DNA from: Formosa sediminum
Lineage (GTDB): Bacteria; Bacteroidota; Bacteroidia; Flavobacteriales; Flavobacteriaceae
DNA length: 64,000 nt
Direction of reading: 5' to 3'
NCBI RefSeq assembly: GCF_007197735.1
Contig: NZ_CP041637.1
Span: 2,513,001 to 2,577,000, forward strand
Shown: piece after piece, positions 53,371 through 62,647 of the stretch
Position numbering within the stretch: the stretch's first letter is position 1
How the letters are laid out: each line of letters opens with the position of its first letter
Translations under genes and position numbers: made by a program
The notes under the pieces: generated by a model
What the model was told of the DNA's origin: nothing
Database searches by the model: none
The model's input: the letters and a program-made list of their open reading frames with translations, nothing else

Positions 53371-53405
53371 AAAAGGGTTAAATATATTGGTTTAACCCTT
53401 TTTTT
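53371..53405. terminator. Bidirectional terminator
   Basis: Stem AAAAGGGTTAAA / TTTAACCCTTTT with an 8-base loop followed by T-rich DNA, between convergent genes (52364-53353 plus, 53408-54043 minus). Confidence 0.88.
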
Positions 53406-53407
53406 AT

Positions 53408-54043
53408 TTAATCAAATAACCCCGATTCTATGGCGTACTTTACAGCGCCAGTAGTGGTTTTAGAACCCGTTTTTAAAAGAATATTTTTGCGGTGAGTTTC
53501 AACCGTATTTACTGAAATAAAAAGTTTATCAGAAATTTCTTTAGAGGTTAGTTCTTCTCCTAAGAGTGCTAACACTTCTTTTTCGCGGGGAGAGAGCTCT
53601 ATATTTTTATATTTTTTACGTTCAAAAACACTCTCCATATAGCGCTGTTTAATGAGCTCAGAGAAGTATTGTTCGTCATTTAGAACTGTTCTTACTGCCT
53701 TTTGTAACTCTTCTTTACTCGTAAACTTAGGTACAAAACCGTCGGCTCCTTTTTGTATTACTTTATGTACCGTTCTGTGATTATCGAGCATGCTTAACAT
53801 GATAATTTTTACATTGGAATGCTTTTTCTTGATTTCGGTAAGTAATTCAATACCATCCATTTTGGGCATGCTAATATCACTAATAATTAAACCTATTTCA
53901 AATTGATCTAGTAATTTTAGAACTTGCTTACCTTCTGTAGCTAAATGTACGTCTCCTACATCTTCCATATCACTTAAAATGGTATTTATACCTTCAAGAA
54001 ACATGAGGTGATCGTCTGCAATTATAATATTAGTTTTTTTCAC
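53408..54043 (-). CDS. NarL/FixJ-type response regulator
   Basis: 211 residues. Receiver domain with acidic pocket (Asp10/11), phospho-acceptor Asp56 in ISDISMPKMDG, Ser in MLS and Lys in VPKF. A C-terminal LuxR-type HTH follows (LSPREKEVLALL, KLFISVNTVETHRKNILLKTGSK). It activates or represses genes when phosphorylated by the histidine kinase 6 bases upstream. The palindrome at 52297-52314, about 1.1 kb away, is a plausible target. Last gene of the long minus-strand run. Confidence 0.93.
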   Translation of the reverse strand: MKKTNIIIADDHLMFLEGINTILSDMEDVGDVHLATEGKQVLKLLDQFEIGLIISDISMPKMDGIELLTEIKKKHSNVKIIMLSMLDNHRTVHKVIQKGADGFVPKFTSKEELQKAVRTVLNDEQYFSELIKQRYMESVFERKKYKNIELSPREKEVLALLGEELTSKEISDKLFISVNTVETHRKNILLKTGSKTTTGAVKYAIESGLFD

Positions 54044-54049
54044 AATGTA

Positions 54050-56017
54050 TTAATTTATAGGTATGTCTATAGTTATTGAAGTCCCGTGTCCAGGCCTACT
54101 ATCTATTTCTAGATTTCCCTGTACTTTTTGTAATCGTTCTTTAATATTACGAAGTCCAATACCTTGTTTTTTATTATTTTGAAATCCTTTACCATCGTCA
54201 TTAACCACAATGTTTAAATGGTCTTCATGTTTAGTAAGTTGTACGTCGGCAAGTGTAGCTGCGGCATGCTTTAAAATATTATTAATTAATTCTTGAATTA
54301 TTCTGTAAGCATCGGCTAAAAGCATTTCAGGTAATTTATCTATTTCTTCCTCGGGGAAGTAATAGGACTGAATTTTAATATCTGATTTGTTTGAAATCTG
54401 ATCTATAAAGTCGCTTAAAAAGCTAGTAAATCCTATTTTTGAAAATGAAAGCGGATGAAGCTGGTGAGATAAACTGCGTACATCTAAACAGGCATTACTA
54501 ATTGCAGTAGCAATTCTTTTGGTTTGCGGATTCTCGCTTTGTTGCTCTGCATAATGTTCAAACGCTATTTTTATACTCGCTAAATCGCTACCTATTCCAT
54601 CATGTATTTCACGAGCTAGCCTAGACCGTTCTTCATCTTGTCCTTCTTGGTACCGTTCTATGACAGATAATTTATGATCTTTCATCATTTCAGAAATCTT
54701 TTGTTTCGCATTTTCTTCCTGCTGAATGCTTAATTCTTTCTGAACGCGAAGGCGTTTTACATAAGAACGTCTTAATATTAACAGTGTAATTAAAACTAAG
54801 ATAAAACCCGCGATTAAAACATTTCTAACTAAACGTTGGCGCTTAACCGTGAGTTCGGCTTTTTGAAGCTCGGCCTCATTTAATTTTTGATCCTGTTCTA
54901 AGAGTTTTATTCTAGCTTCTTTTAACTGTGTTTCATAACCTTCCTGTATTTTGGCTACATATTTTTCTTTATCTAGAGAGTTTTGTTCTTCTGCAGTAAT
55001 AACTCCTTTTTGATAAAATTTTAGGGCATTTTTATAATCTCCTTCAGCTTCATATAGCTGAGCTAAATTTTTATAAATTTCAGAATTATAAGGTAACAAA
55101 GATTGGTTTTCTCCTATTTTTAAGGCTTTTTCAAAGGCTAATATGGCTTCTTTTCGGTGTCCCAATTTACTTTCACATAAGCCCAAATCATTTAAAACAA
55201 TAACCAAATCCGAATTAAATTGAAGCGACTCTAATAGTACTAAGGTTTTTCGTAAGGCAATAACAGCTTCTTCACAACGCTCTTCTTGTACTAACATTTG
55301 TGCAAGATTAATATTTACATAGGCTATTACGGCTTTATTTCCTTCTTTTTCTCTGTATCCTAAAACTGTTTTATAATGTGTTCTGGCTTGATTATATTTA
55401 CCCTCTTCTTTTAGAATATTTGCAAAATTAAATAACGTGGTTAATACACCGTCATCGTCTCCTAATTCACGATAGAGATCTGCAGCACGATCTAGATTTT
55501 CAGCAGATTTTTTATAATCTTTTTGTAATAAATACAGTGTGGCAATATTTTGGTACGCATTCGCTTCTTGTACTTTATTACTTGTTTTTTCTGAATATTC
55601 TAGGCATTGCATAAAACTATCAATAGATTTTGGATACTCGCCTAAATTTTTATAGGCAGTTGCCAGAATGTTGTAACAGGCAGCTAACCCTTTTTCTATA
55701 TTTAGTTTTTTTAATAAGGTGATCGCTTGATTGGTGTAAATAAGCGTATTTTTGTATTCGCCAGTGATATTGCTAATATTTCCTAAAGCATATAATGCTT
55801 GTACTTCTTGAATTTCGATTTTTAAGGCTCTACTTTCTTCTAACCATTGTAAAGCTGCCTCTTTTGCTAATTGTGGCTTAGTGTATACGTTATAGTGGTA
55901 GGCTTGAGATAAGGAGTCTATTGAAGATGTGTTATCTGAAAGTTGAGACCAAGAAACTGTATGTACGCCTAAAATTAGGCATAAGGTTAGAAAAATATGT
56001 TTTATAGGTTGTGTCAT
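54050..56017 (-). CDS. TPR-containing sensor histidine kinase
   Basis: 655 residues. A signal-type N-terminus is followed by about eight TPR-like repeats (~35-350), a coiled-coil, one membrane helix (VLIAGFILVLITLLILRR, ~400-420) and a HisKA_3-type dimerisation segment. This has the phospho-acceptor His472 in AREIHDGIGSDLASIK. The C-terminal ATPase has INNILKHA, NDDGKGF and GIGLRNIKERL. The TPRs lie outside the cytoplasm. This architecture is common in Bacteroidota and pairs with NarL-type regulators, here with the gene 6 bases downstream. The signal is unknown. Its place right after the 752-residue gene links the pair to that cluster. Confidence 0.92.
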   Translation of the reverse strand: MTQPIKHIFLTLCLILGVHTVSWSQLSDNTSSIDSLSQAYHYNVYTKPQLAKEAALQWLEESRALKIEIQEVQALYALGNISNITGEYKNTLIYTNQAITLLKKLNIEKGLAACYNILATAYKNLGEYPKSIDSFMQCLEYSEKTSNKVQEANAYQNIATLYLLQKDYKKSAENLDRAADLYRELGDDDGVLTTLFNFANILKEEGKYNQARTHYKTVLGYREKEGNKAVIAYVNINLAQMLVQEERCEEAVIALRKTLVLLESLQFNSDLVIVLNDLGLCESKLGHRKEAILAFEKALKIGENQSLLPYNSEIYKNLAQLYEAEGDYKNALKFYQKGVITAEEQNSLDKEKYVAKIQEGYETQLKEARIKLLEQDQKLNEAELQKAELTVKRQRLVRNVLIAGFILVLITLLILRRSYVKRLRVQKELSIQQEENAKQKISEMMKDHKLSVIERYQEGQDEERSRLAREIHDGIGSDLASIKIAFEHYAEQQSENPQTKRIATAISNACLDVRSLSHQLHPLSFSKIGFTSFLSDFIDQISNKSDIKIQSYYFPEEEIDKLPEMLLADAYRIIQELINNILKHAAATLADVQLTKHEDHLNIVVNDDGKGFQNNKKQGIGLRNIKERLQKVQGNLEIDSRPGHGTSITIDIPIN

Positions 56018-56041
56018 CTTAAAATCGCAAACTTAATGCCT

Positions 56042-58300
56042 TTAAGCGAAATATTGGGTTCTTATTTTAGATTTCACACTATTTAAGGTTTCTAAGATGT
56101 TGTCTTCTAATTTTACATCTAATTTAGAGATGGTTTCTAATAAATTATGCTGAAGAAAAATTGCTTCTTTATAATGGGTTTGTGCTAACTCTAAGTGCTC
56201 TAACATTGCCATTTCAGACGGATTGTCTTTACTTAAAAACATTGCATTATATTTAGTAAATTCTTCTATATTTTCTAAACCTTTAGTAGCTTCTTTTACT
56301 GTTTTTAACATGATATGATAATCGTCTTTTTCAAAATTAAAAAAAGTGTATTCGGTATAACGTTGCATTACATCGTAATTTGCCACTAAACTCTCTTTAT
56401 AGCGTTTTTCTTGTTGAAATGCATTGGCATAGTTGTAATCTACTTTCCAATTTCTGGCTTCTGGCACTTCTCTTTTTATCGTTTCACAGAGTTGAATTAC
56501 GGCGTTATTATTAGTGCCATAGGTTAAACATTCTAAAGCTAGAGTTATATAAAACGCTTTATTGGTAGATAATTCTGCTGCCATTTTTAAAGATGCTGCT
56601 CCCGCAGTATAGTCATCTAGCATCCATTGTATAAATCCGTTGTTTCGGTATTCTTCAAAGGTTTTTGGGGTATCTATTAAATCTTCGGCTTTGGCTTCAC
56701 CTAATGCTTCAGGAGTTTCTAAAAAAGTTTGATAGCAAATCCATTGAAAAACGGGTTTTAACTCATCTAGTAAATACCCTTGCTCAAAATTATAGATGGC
56801 GTATTTATGGCATTCTTCATAATTTTTCATTTCTAGTAAGGCTTCAATACACATATTCATTGTATTAAAATAATCTGAATCACCATCTTGATAAAAGTTG
56901 ATTTCTGATTGCATATCTTCAAAAAACGCAGTGTAGTTATGATTGATTTTATGAATCACCATACGTAAATTATACAACCAAGGTGCGTAAGAATGTGGTG
57001 GCAACGGATAGTCTGAAAGGGCTTCATTAATCACTGTTAAAGCTTCTTCATAACGACCTAATTTCACCAAGGCTCTAGCTTGAAAAAATAAGGTTTTTAA
57101 GGTTGGGGTTTGTCTACTATGAAATTGTACTACAATATCTAAAATACCTTGCCAGCTTTCTATTCTGCTATTTATAGTTAGTAAATTAAATAGATATTCA
57201 CTCATTCGGAGGCCATTTTTAAATGCCTCGTGCTGAGCTGCTCCCGACTCATTATAATTTTGTTCTAATAAAAAATAATTAGATTTTAAAACTAAAAGCA
57301 ATGGGTTTTTTGGGTTTAAAGCCAAGCCGCGTTCCACACAAATTTCTATGGTTGTGTTGTTTTTAGAATAATAATAAGAGGAATTACCTAATAACAAATA
57401 TTGATGCTGCGCCAATTGCCAACCCGAATTTACTAGCGCCTCCATATATTGTTCATATTCTGAAAAATTAATATAGTTTTCTTCAGGAAATTGAGGTTCT
57501 TCTGGTGCGCTTATAAGCTGAGAGACCATATCGTACATCATAAATGATTTGGCATAATCTGCTAATAATATACGGGTGTTATTATTTAATTCTAGATGCC
57601 TCCATTCTGATATCCAACGTTTTTTATTTTCAGAGGCTTTGCCTTCCCATAAAGCTACCTGAATGGCTGCTAAATTTTTACTAGTTTGGTCTAAACGGTC
57701 TTCTATTTCTAAACCTTTTAATACAGTGGTGTTATGGGTTGCAGAAGCTAATTCTAGTATTTCATTACAATCTTCTTCATCGTTAGAATGGCATAAAACT
57801 TCTAAATGTGCAGCTTCTATTTCCCAAAGTAAAAAACAGGCTTCTGTAAGTGCGGGATAACACTCTAAGATGTATTTTAATGTTAATATAGCCTCGTCGT
57901 AACGTTTTTCTGCTTGTAACTTTAATGCATAAAACAAGTGTAAAGTTTCGTTATAGGGATTGGTCATTAAAGCTGTAGTAAATATCCATTCACTACATTC
58001 TTTATAATAGCTACAAACGTGTTCGTAATCTGATGGTAGTTCTTGCCCAATGCTAATTAAAGCTTGTAAATAAGACTCCATTGCTGTCATATTTAGCTCT
58101 TCATACACACCTATGTAAAGCATATATATACGGTAATACCTCGCGTTTACTGCAGGGTATTTATCGCTGAGCATTTCAATATCTTCTTGAAGATTGGTGA
58201 TTATTTCTTGTAAAGGACCGTAATGATAGGCCTTAAAAAGTGCTTCGGCACGCTCTAATTTTTTAATAAGGTCTTGTACTTCTAAACTCATATTTTCCAT
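56042..58300 (-). CDS. Large TPR-like hypothetical protein
   Basis: 752 residues, soluble, almost wholly helical, with tandem ~34-residue helical pairs of TPR type, e.g. LFYALKLQAEKRYDEAILTL, LFFQARALVKLGRYEEAL and YANAFQQEKRYKESLVANYD. No enzyme motif is seen. It overlaps the upstream DUF1266 gene by 13 bases and precedes the kinase gene by 24. TPR proteins usually act as scaffolds or sensors of partner proteins. The overlaps suggest a complex with the DUF1266 protein and the other cluster members. Confidence 0.75.
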   Translation of the reverse strand: MENMSLEVQDLIKKLERAEALFKAYHYGPLQEIITNLQEDIEMLSDKYPAVNARYYRIYMLYIGVYEELNMTAMESYLQALISIGQELPSDYEHVCSYYKECSEWIFTTALMTNPYNETLHLFYALKLQAEKRYDEAILTLKYILECYPALTEACFLLWEIEAAHLEVLCHSNDEEDCNEILELASATHNTTVLKGLEIEDRLDQTSKNLAAIQVALWEGKASENKKRWISEWRHLELNNNTRILLADYAKSFMMYDMVSQLISAPEEPQFPEENYINFSEYEQYMEALVNSGWQLAQHQYLLLGNSSYYYSKNNTTIEICVERGLALNPKNPLLLVLKSNYFLLEQNYNESGAAQHEAFKNGLRMSEYLFNLLTINSRIESWQGILDIVVQFHSRQTPTLKTLFFQARALVKLGRYEEALTVINEALSDYPLPPHSYAPWLYNLRMVIHKINHNYTAFFEDMQSEINFYQDGDSDYFNTMNMCIEALLEMKNYEECHKYAIYNFEQGYLLDELKPVFQWICYQTFLETPEALGEAKAEDLIDTPKTFEEYRNNGFIQWMLDDYTAGAASLKMAAELSTNKAFYITLALECLTYGTNNNAVIQLCETIKREVPEARNWKVDYNYANAFQQEKRYKESLVANYDVMQRYTEYTFFNFEKDDYHIMLKTVKEATKGLENIEEFTKYNAMFLSKDNPSEMAMLEHLELAQTHYKEAIFLQHNLLETISKLDVKLEDNILETLNSVKSKIRTQYFA

Positions 58301-58947
58301 TCTTTAAACCAGTCGGCGTGTTGTATATGTAAACGTTGGTAGCATTCCCAAAGGGTTTCTGTTCCAGGAAATTTACTCATATCTTGCTCAGTTCCTCCTA
58401 AAACATATTCATCTCCTAAACATACATTACGATGAAATTCTCCCCAACTGGAAAAGTGAGATTTTATAATGTTATTGGCTTCTTCTAAACGCAAAATCAT
58501 TTCGGCTGTTTCTATAAATCCTAAGACGTGACCTAAACGCATTTGAAATATGTAATACGCCATTTCATACCCAATAAGTTTTTGTTTTTTAAGTATAAAA
58601 CGGTATTTCCAAACCATTTTGTAAATGGTTTTAGTTTGTGGGTTTTGCTCAGCGTTGTATTTAGCATCAAAGTCGGTGCTTGTCATCATTCTAAACTCTA
58701 AAGCTAATGTATGAAATGTATGAGACACCATTTGTCCGGTTTCATAACGTTGTAAACTATTACGTAAATGCAAACCCGATTTTATGCCAAATAATTTTAA
58801 AAGGCGTTTGGCTTGTTTCACCTGCATCTCATCTTCTAAGTCGAAACCTGACCAAGTAGTTAATTCGGCTTTTTTATAATTTTTCTTTAAAATCAAGGCC
58901 GATAGATTTAATTGGTCTTGAATTTTGGGTGTAATTTCTTGTGTCAT
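58288..58947 (-). CDS. DUF1266-domain protein
   Basis: 219 residues. The conserved start SGFDLEDEMQVKQAKRLLKLFGIKSG, the middle MVWKYRFILKK and the late SHFSSWGEFHRN, then GDEYVLGG, follow the DUF1266 pattern (G-W/F-D/E, then F-x-S-W-x-E-F, then L/V-x-G). DUF1266 proteins occur in bacterial stress and polymorphic-toxin clusters; no molecular function is known to me. It overlaps the 752-residue gene downstream by 13 bases and starts 3 bases after the 828-residue gene. Confidence 0.72.
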   Translation of the reverse strand: MTQEITPKIQDQLNLSALILKKNYKKAELTTWSGFDLEDEMQVKQAKRLLKLFGIKSGLHLRNSLQRYETGQMVSHTFHTLALEFRMMTSTDFDAKYNAEQNPQTKTIYKMVWKYRFILKKQKLIGYEMAYYIFQMRLGHVLGFIETAEMILRLEEANNIIKSHFSSWGEFHRNVCLGDEYVLGGTEQDMSKFPGTETLWECYQRLHIQHADWFKEWKI

Positions 58948-58950
58948 TTT

Positions 58951-61437
58951 CTATGCATTTAATTGGTCTACCACTTGCAATAATGCAGTTGTTAACGCTT
59001 CTGAATAGGCTCCAGATTTTGCCATAGCTTGTAATCCCATAGCATAAGACGCTGCCATTTTAGAGTCTTTTACTAAATGAGTAAATAAGCTTCGGCATAA
59101 GGCTCCATAATTTTCGTGTTGGGTTTTTGGTGCAAGATTTGGGTCTAGTAATGCCATATATAGTGCTTGACTAAATCGGTTTTCAATTCCGGTTGTATCA
59201 TTTGCTAACCAGATTTTTAAATCGTCTACCTTATCTTCAAAAACTTGTAACAGCTCGGTATTACAATCACCTTTGTCTTTATAATGCTCTAAATTGTGCA
59301 GTACAGCTTCTACATAATTTTTATTAATTTCTACGAACTCAATTTCAATTTTAGAGGTTGGTAATTGCTCAACATTAACTTTGGGTGCTGTTTGTGGTTC
59401 TTCTTTAAAATAGAAATCATAAAAACCATCAATAGCGGTAACTAATTCAGGATGATTTTTAAAATTAGCAACGTCATTTTCATTATAATTTTTAAGGTAT
59501 TGTACCGTATTTTGGTTTAGCTTATTTTCATTTAACTCTGTAAGAAAATCGGTTAAAAAGTATTCTATTTTTGTTGATATACCTCCTAAAACGTCATTTT
59601 CTGCTTGTTTTAGCTTCGATTTTCTATGAAATGTTATAATTCTGTTTAATGCGCGGTCTAAAAAGAAACGAACATCATCGTTGTAATGATTAAAATAGCT
59701 TGCCATTTTAAATCCTTGCGTTCTTAACACATTTTCTACCCAAACGGCTTCTTGGGTGAAACTGTAATAATAATCGGCTAAATAATTAAACCAAGCCTGT
59801 ACGATGTGCAAGGTTAACGGATTGTTTTCATTAACATAGTGAGCGCGTGCAAAGTCGTTACATTGTTTGGTTACGCAAGTATCAATATCTTTTAAAGCCC
59901 AAATTTCATTAACTCGTGTAAAATTGCCAGATTCTACACATAGATTGCCTAATGTAGCTACAATTAATGGTAAATATTGTGTTCTAATACCGGTGTTAGC
60001 ATCCCTTGCCGAGTATGCTAATTCTAATAAATACAACTGTAATATGTCTTGTTGTTCTGTGGAATAATGTTCTAATATTTCTTTGTCTGCATCATAAAAA
60101 GTGCACACTAAAAACTGATTTAACGGATTAGAAATTCCTGCTTTAGTTAAGTGGTGAAGCCAAGCTTTTAAATTATCATTTATTTGAAACACCTCTCGAA
60201 TTAAAAATGTACCAGTCACTTGAAAAGGTTCATTTTGAAAATACATTTTTGGTAATGTTCCCTTGGGGTCTTCCAACAATAACTTAGAAAAAATAGTGTT
60301 GTAAGTTTCCGTTTGTGTTTTAATACCAGATTTAGGATGACATTTACTAAACCAAAATGGTATAAAATGCACGGGAAGCACTTCGGCAGTTTGCTCGGTG
60401 AGTATTTTTTTTCCATAATCGTTAAAAGCTTCTGTGTAAAAATTACTTCCGCCATCAGCATTTAACCATTCTATAAATTGTTCGTAACAGATTTGTAAGT
60501 GCTCTTGAGGAATGTTTTTATCACGATTACTAAATAACAACACATCTCCAGCATCCCAAGTTTTTGGTCCTAAACCCGCTATTAACGGATAAAAACCTTC
60601 TGAGGTTTGTAGGTTTAGTAATTCTAAACTTTTACTTTCTCCAAAAATAAATCGGTCTTTTAGCGCTTTATGTGCTTCATAAATAAGGCTTAAATTATTG
60701 TAGTAATAATCGGCTAAATCTTCAGAAAACCAAGGTAGCATTAAATCGTAAGCCCCTTTTGCATACACACGACCAACAGGTAATACGCGATGAAATTCTG
60801 CTATAAAATGTCGCCAATTATTATCAAAAAAATACTGAATAAAATCATTGTCTATTTTAAACGGAAATTCGGTTATCGTATTATCTGTATTTACTACAGC
60901 ATATGTTTGGTCTAAAATGTGGTGGTTTATACAGTTTTGGATTAAGAAATCTGAATTTAGTACATCACGAATATCAAAAATACGCTGTACTAAAAATCGT
61001 GCTACGGGTAGAGCAGCTACAGATTTACTTTGTACCAAAGCTTTTAACACTTGAAAAATTTGTGTTTTTAGTGTTTCTGAAATGGCATCAGAATTAAAAT
61101 AACTTAAACTGAAATATAAAAATGTAATCAGTTTGTCGGTACTTTTTTCGTCTGGATAAAATCCGTGTTTCACCAATGGAAGCCAAGAAGCAACCAGCTC
61201 TAAACCTTCTTGCTCGTTAGCATATATTCTTGGATGAAAATAGATTGACTGTGCTACTTGTTCTGTAAAATGTACTTCCTTTTCTGTAGCCTCACTACTA
61301 TTTTTAAGCTTGTTATAAGCACTGGTTTCTGTAGCGTCCATTAATTCTAAAACCTGAAGTAACGCATTGGTTTCTGAAGTCTGTAAAGACTCAATTGTAA
61401 TATTAGGGACTATATGTTCTTTAAAAATCGCAGACAT
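58951..61437 (-). CDS. Large helical hypothetical protein
   Basis: 828 residues, soluble, predominantly helical, with aromatic-rich repeated helical segments (LLQVLELMDATETSAYNKL, LITFLYFSLSYFNSDAI, LQLYLLELAYSARDANTG). No signal peptide, membrane helix, nucleotide-binding or nuclease motif was recognised. It may be an alpha-solenoid scaffold like its neighbour. It lies 3 bases upstream of the DUF1266 gene and 44 downstream of SMI1. I do not recognise the family. Confidence 0.68.
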   Translation of the reverse strand: MSAIFKEHIVPNITIESLQTSETNALLQVLELMDATETSAYNKLKNSSEATEKEVHFTEQVAQSIYFHPRIYANEQEGLELVASWLPLVKHGFYPDEKSTDKLITFLYFSLSYFNSDAISETLKTQIFQVLKALVQSKSVAALPVARFLVQRIFDIRDVLNSDFLIQNCINHHILDQTYAVVNTDNTITEFPFKIDNDFIQYFFDNNWRHFIAEFHRVLPVGRVYAKGAYDLMLPWFSEDLADYYYNNLSLIYEAHKALKDRFIFGESKSLELLNLQTSEGFYPLIAGLGPKTWDAGDVLLFSNRDKNIPQEHLQICYEQFIEWLNADGGSNFYTEAFNDYGKKILTEQTAEVLPVHFIPFWFSKCHPKSGIKTQTETYNTIFSKLLLEDPKGTLPKMYFQNEPFQVTGTFLIREVFQINDNLKAWLHHLTKAGISNPLNQFLVCTFYDADKEILEHYSTEQQDILQLYLLELAYSARDANTGIRTQYLPLIVATLGNLCVESGNFTRVNEIWALKDIDTCVTKQCNDFARAHYVNENNPLTLHIVQAWFNYLADYYYSFTQEAVWVENVLRTQGFKMASYFNHYNDDVRFFLDRALNRIITFHRKSKLKQAENDVLGGISTKIEYFLTDFLTELNENKLNQNTVQYLKNYNENDVANFKNHPELVTAIDGFYDFYFKEEPQTAPKVNVEQLPTSKIEIEFVEINKNYVEAVLHNLEHYKDKGDCNTELLQVFEDKVDDLKIWLANDTTGIENRFSQALYMALLDPNLAPKTQHENYGALCRSLFTHLVKDSKMAASYAMGLQAMAKSGAYSEALTTALLQVVDQLNA

Positions 61438-61481
61438 TTGCTGTGTATTATTTAAATTATAGATTGTGTGTTATTACAGTT

Positions 61482-62537
61482 TTAAGCAATATAAAACCAT
61501 TCGTTATCTTCTATTTCGCTATCGCTTCGTCTTAAGCTCTCAAAAAAAGAAACAAGGTCGTCGGCTTCGATATATCCAATTTCTTGGTCGGCACCATAAC
61601 GAATAATTTGTCCAGCTTTACCTTTTGTATTCGGCGCAAAATCGAAGGCTAAAAAATTACCGTTTTCTAAATCGAAAAACGGAATCCAATAAGGTGTGGT
61701 GTACATTAATAAGGCTTTGCCTTCATTGGTAGAGTACGTATCTAACAACTCTTCTTGCGTCCAATCGTCATAAATATCTTTCCACTGTTTCCATTCGTTA
61801 TAAATATCTTCTGCTCCCATAATGGCACAGCGGTCTATCCCGTTATGTAGACTTAAATAATTTTTAATAATTTGCGGAAATGGGTAGCCTGCTTCTGCTT
61901 CAAACTTTGCATATATAGCCTCGTTATTATTTGGCGGATGTATGGTTAATCGTTTTTCTGTGATTAACGCCATAAAAGATTGCACCAAGGCTTTCATATC
62001 TATTTCAGCATCAAGCTGAATAAATGGCGCTAAAAAATCAGATTTCTCTTTGGCTAATTGTTCGGCTATAAATTGATTTGGAATAAAATGATTTATAAAA
62101 GCACCTGTATGCTCTTGAAACGTGATGTTTTTTAAATTGCTAACCGGTTGTGAGCTGAAACTGTTCTGTTTGAAAGAATACACAGAAGATGTTAGCGTTT
62201 TTTCATCTGGGTCTTCATCTAAAATAGTGTCACACCATTCCTCAAAAAGTGGTGTTTTTTCTATTTCAAAGGCGTAAACAATTTTACCTTCAAGATAAGC
62301 AATGCCATAAAATTTATGAATATGGATGTTATCTGGCGTAATAAATAAGAGTTTAAAGACGGCTTTTTCTGTATGTTTTTCAACAGCTTCTAAAAGAGCG
62401 TCTCTAAATGTAAAACTGTTATTATAATGATACGGGTCTTCAAGAACGGGAAAGGTATTGATTTGAAGGCGTTCTACATTAAAATCGCTCCATTGTAAAT
62501 CTTTAAAATTATCTGAATATGCGGTATAGTTAATCAT
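61482..62537 (-). CDS. SMI1/KNR4-family protein
   Basis: 351 residues. The C-terminal ~160 residues carry the SMI1/KNR4 fold: EAEAGYPFPQIIKNYLSLHNG (E-x-x-x-G/Y-P-x-x-x-x-x-Y/F-L-x-x-H-N-G), then WIPFFDLENGNFLAFDFAP and GKAGQIIRYG. The N-terminal ~190 residues are distinct. The SMI1 superfamily is common among immunity proteins of polymorphic toxins and in contact-dependent systems, where it binds partner proteins. In this cluster it may be an immunity or adaptor subunit. The promoter for it probably lies in the 110-base gap after the PurA-like gene. Confidence 0.88.
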   Translation of the reverse strand: MINYTAYSDNFKDLQWSDFNVERLQINTFPVLEDPYHYNNSFTFRDALLEAVEKHTEKAVFKLLFITPDNIHIHKFYGIAYLEGKIVYAFEIEKTPLFEEWCDTILDEDPDEKTLTSSVYSFKQNSFSSQPVSNLKNITFQEHTGAFINHFIPNQFIAEQLAKEKSDFLAPFIQLDAEIDMKALVQSFMALITEKRLTIHPPNNNEAIYAKFEAEAGYPFPQIIKNYLSLHNGIDRCAIMGAEDIYNEWKQWKDIYDDWTQEELLDTYSTNEGKALLMYTTPYWIPFFDLENGNFLAFDFAPNTKGKAGQIIRYGADQEIGYIEADDLVSFFESLRRSDSEIEDNEWFYIA

Positions 62538-62647
62538 TTTACGCTTATAAATTTAGATAGCTAAGGTAACTTGGATGCTTGAAGTTCTTATCACTGAAAT
62601 TAGTGATTTTGAAAACTACAGCTCTATTTTGTAAAAATGAATACGGA